Shown here: positions 6,688 to 7,648 of the stretch, piece by piece | Layout: each line of letters opens with the position of its first letter | Position numbering within the stretch: the first letter of the stretch is position 1 | Program-made: the position numbers and the translations under genes | The notes under the pieces: model-generated | The model's input: only the letters and a program-made list of their open reading frames with translations | Told to the model about the DNA's origin: nothing | Databases searched by the model: none | Source of the DNA: Bacteroidota bacterium | GTDB lineage: Bacteria > Bacteroidota > Bacteroidia > UKL13-3 | Assembly: GCA_010027395.1 (NCBI GenBank) | Contig: RGVD01000125.1 | Location: 1 to 7,648 of the forward strand | Direction of reading: 5' to 3' | DNA length: 7,648 nt

Positions 6688-6729
6688 CAACTATCAACTA
6701 TCAACTATCAACTGCCAACTAACAACTAA
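6688..6729. repeat. Tandem 7-bp repeat (six copies) overlapping the etfA stop codon
   Basis: Six contiguous heptamers: CAACTAT at 6688, 6695 and 6702, CAACTGC at 6709, and CAACTAA at 6716 and 6723. The last copy covers the etfA stop codon (6726-6728). Three copies are identical and the others differ only in the last two bases. The array lies in the etfA 3' untranslated region, before the shared terminator. Perfect neighbouring copies could vary in number by slippage, which would not alter the protein. It shares the AAC-every-7-bases pattern with the tract at 4669-4704. Confidence 0.85.
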
Positions 6730-7634
6730 TTCTTTAAAGCTTTAGCTGCTTCTATAATTTTAGGCATCACTTCAAAAGCATCTCCTACGATACCATAATC
6801 AGCGGCCTTGAAGAAAGGTGCTTCTGGATCTTTGTTAATAGCTACAATCACCTTGCTGCTACTAACACCAGCCAAATGCTGAATAGCACCTGAAATACCT
6901 ACAGCTATGTATAAGTTTGGTTTAATGGTAATACCTGTTTGACCCACATGCTCGCTATGTGGTCTCCAATGCATATCACTCACAGGTTTACTACAAGCTG
7001 TAGCAGCACCCAAAGCATTAGCTAAGTCTTCAATCAAATGCCAGTTTTCTGGTCCTTTTAAACCACGTCCACCGCTCACTACTACTTCAGCTTCAGTTAA
7101 AGGAATTTTACCTGTTACTCTGCTTACTTCAATTATGTTTGTTATAAAATCAGCATCGCTCAAGTCAGCGCTCATTTCACCTATATTGGCCGATTTAGCA
7201 TCTTGCTTGATATCAAAAGTGTTTGGCGTAATAGCTAATACTTTTACTGCACTTGTAATGTTTACATCAGCAAAAGCCTTACCTGAGAATACACCTCTAC
7301 GTAATTTAGCTGCTACTCTACCTGCAATTGATTTACCTGTGTAGGTATTTGAAATTACTAAAACGCTTGCATTTTCTTTGCTTGCTATTTCTGCTACTAC
7401 CTTGGCATAAGCCTCAGGCACAAATGCATTTAGTTTATCATTGTTTACATGGATAATTTTATCAGCTCCATAAGTAGCTAATTCAGCTAAATGTGCATTA
7501 TCAACTTTGCCTAACACAGCTGCAATCGCTTGCCCACCGTTATTTTTCGCTATATCATTTCCATAGCTGATGGCTTCAAAAGTTGATTTCTTAAAAATAC
7601 CATCTATTTGTTCTGCGAATATTAATACGTTCAT
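6726..7634 (-). CDS. etfA: Electron transfer flavoprotein subunit alpha (EtfA/FixB, 302 aa)
   Basis: Alpha subunit of the soluble ETF heterodimer, which accepts electrons from acyl-CoA and related dehydrogenases and passes them to ETF-quinone oxidoreductase. The N-terminal domain starts MNVLIFAEQIDG. The C-terminal FAD domain is well conserved: SGGRGLKGPENW (187-198), HVGQTGITIKPN (229-240), LYIAVGISGAIQHLAG (241-256, with the flavin-contacting His at 253), INKDPEAPFF (266-275) and DYGIVGD (279-285). The protein is shorter than the usual 310-325 residues. The missing part seems to be one block of about 17 residues between AAKL (108-111) and RGVFSGKAF (113-121), where other EtfA proteins carry a segment like human EVAPISDIIAIKSPDTFV. 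The frame is intact on both sides. ETF beta often precedes alpha, but only 14 bp upstream are visible here. The start is the first ATG of the frame with an A-rich leader. Confidence 0.93.
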   Translation of the reverse strand: MNVLIFAEQIDGIFKKSTFEAISYGNDIAKNNGGQAIAAVLGKVDNAHLAELATYGADKIIHVNNDKLNAFVPEAYAKVVAEIASKENASVLVISNTYTGKSIAGRVAAKLRRGVFSGKAFADVNITSAVKVLAITPNTFDIKQDAKSANIGEMSADLSDADFITNIIEVSRVTGKIPLTEAEVVVSGGRGLKGPENWHLIEDLANALGAATACSKPVSDMHWRPHSEHVGQTGITIKPNLYIAVGISGAIQHLAGVSSSKVIVAINKDPEAPFFKAADYGIVGDAFEVMPKIIEAAKALKN

Positions 7635-7648
7635 GTTTTTATAATTTT

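Noticed and set aside
6688..6729. CRISPR-like array
   Set aside because: Units are 7 bp and directly adjacent, with no spacers and no cas genes nearby; it is a simple tandem repeat.
51..7634. PaaN and EtfA as parts of one phenylacetate operon or island
   Set aside because: They are 5 kb apart with unrelated genes on both strands between them, and no other paa gene is present; a functional link through beta-oxidation is possible but not shown by layout.

Overview
The window is AT-rich bacterial chromosome, most likely from a member of the Bacteroidota. Four things point there. A promoter ahead of paaN matches the phylum's TTG / TAnnTTTG consensus. Translation starts have A/T-rich leaders with no Shine-Dalgarno sequence. 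The AnmK and amino-acid dehydrogenase variants look like the forms found in this phylum. The gene set (stand-alone PaaN, AnmK, a Glu/Leu/Phe/Val dehydrogenase, TrmB, EtfA) also fits. I cannot resolve a genus from sequence alone.

Layout from left to right. Positions 1-25 hold a perfect 18-bp palindrome followed by a T run, probably the terminator of a gene lying left of the window. paaN (51-1712, minus) encodes the aldehyde-dehydrogenase-family enzyme of phenylacetyl-CoA degradation and has a recognisable promoter at 1737-1766. A 266-bp AT-rich intergenic stretch leads to a 68-codon gene of unknown function (1979-2185, plus). That gene ends 3 bp from the end of a convergent gene for a class V PLP-dependent aminotransferase-like protein with a Tat-like N-terminus (2189-3469, minus). 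Divergent from it, three genes run on the plus strand: anmK (peptidoglycan recycling), an amino-acid dehydrogenase, and trmB (tRNA m7G46 methyltransferase). The last two are only 13 bp apart and probably cotranscribed. A bidirectional terminator (6639-6657) separates trmB from convergent etfA (6726-7634, minus), whose upstream partner would lie right of the window.

The genes are mostly metabolic and housekeeping and do not form one pathway. PaaN and EtfA could be linked loosely: aromatic-acid and fatty-acid beta-oxidation intermediates yield electrons that ETF carries to the respiratory chain. AnmK recycles cell-wall amino sugar, and the dehydrogenase interconverts an amino acid and its 2-oxo acid.

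I see no mobile element, CRISPR array, phage gene, defence system or rRNA/tRNA gene, and I do not think a new multi-gene system is present. The observations most worth a second look are an apparent in-frame loss of about 17 residues inside EtfA, two intergenic tracts built on the same 7-bp AACnnnn periodicity, and the exported-looking aminotransferase.
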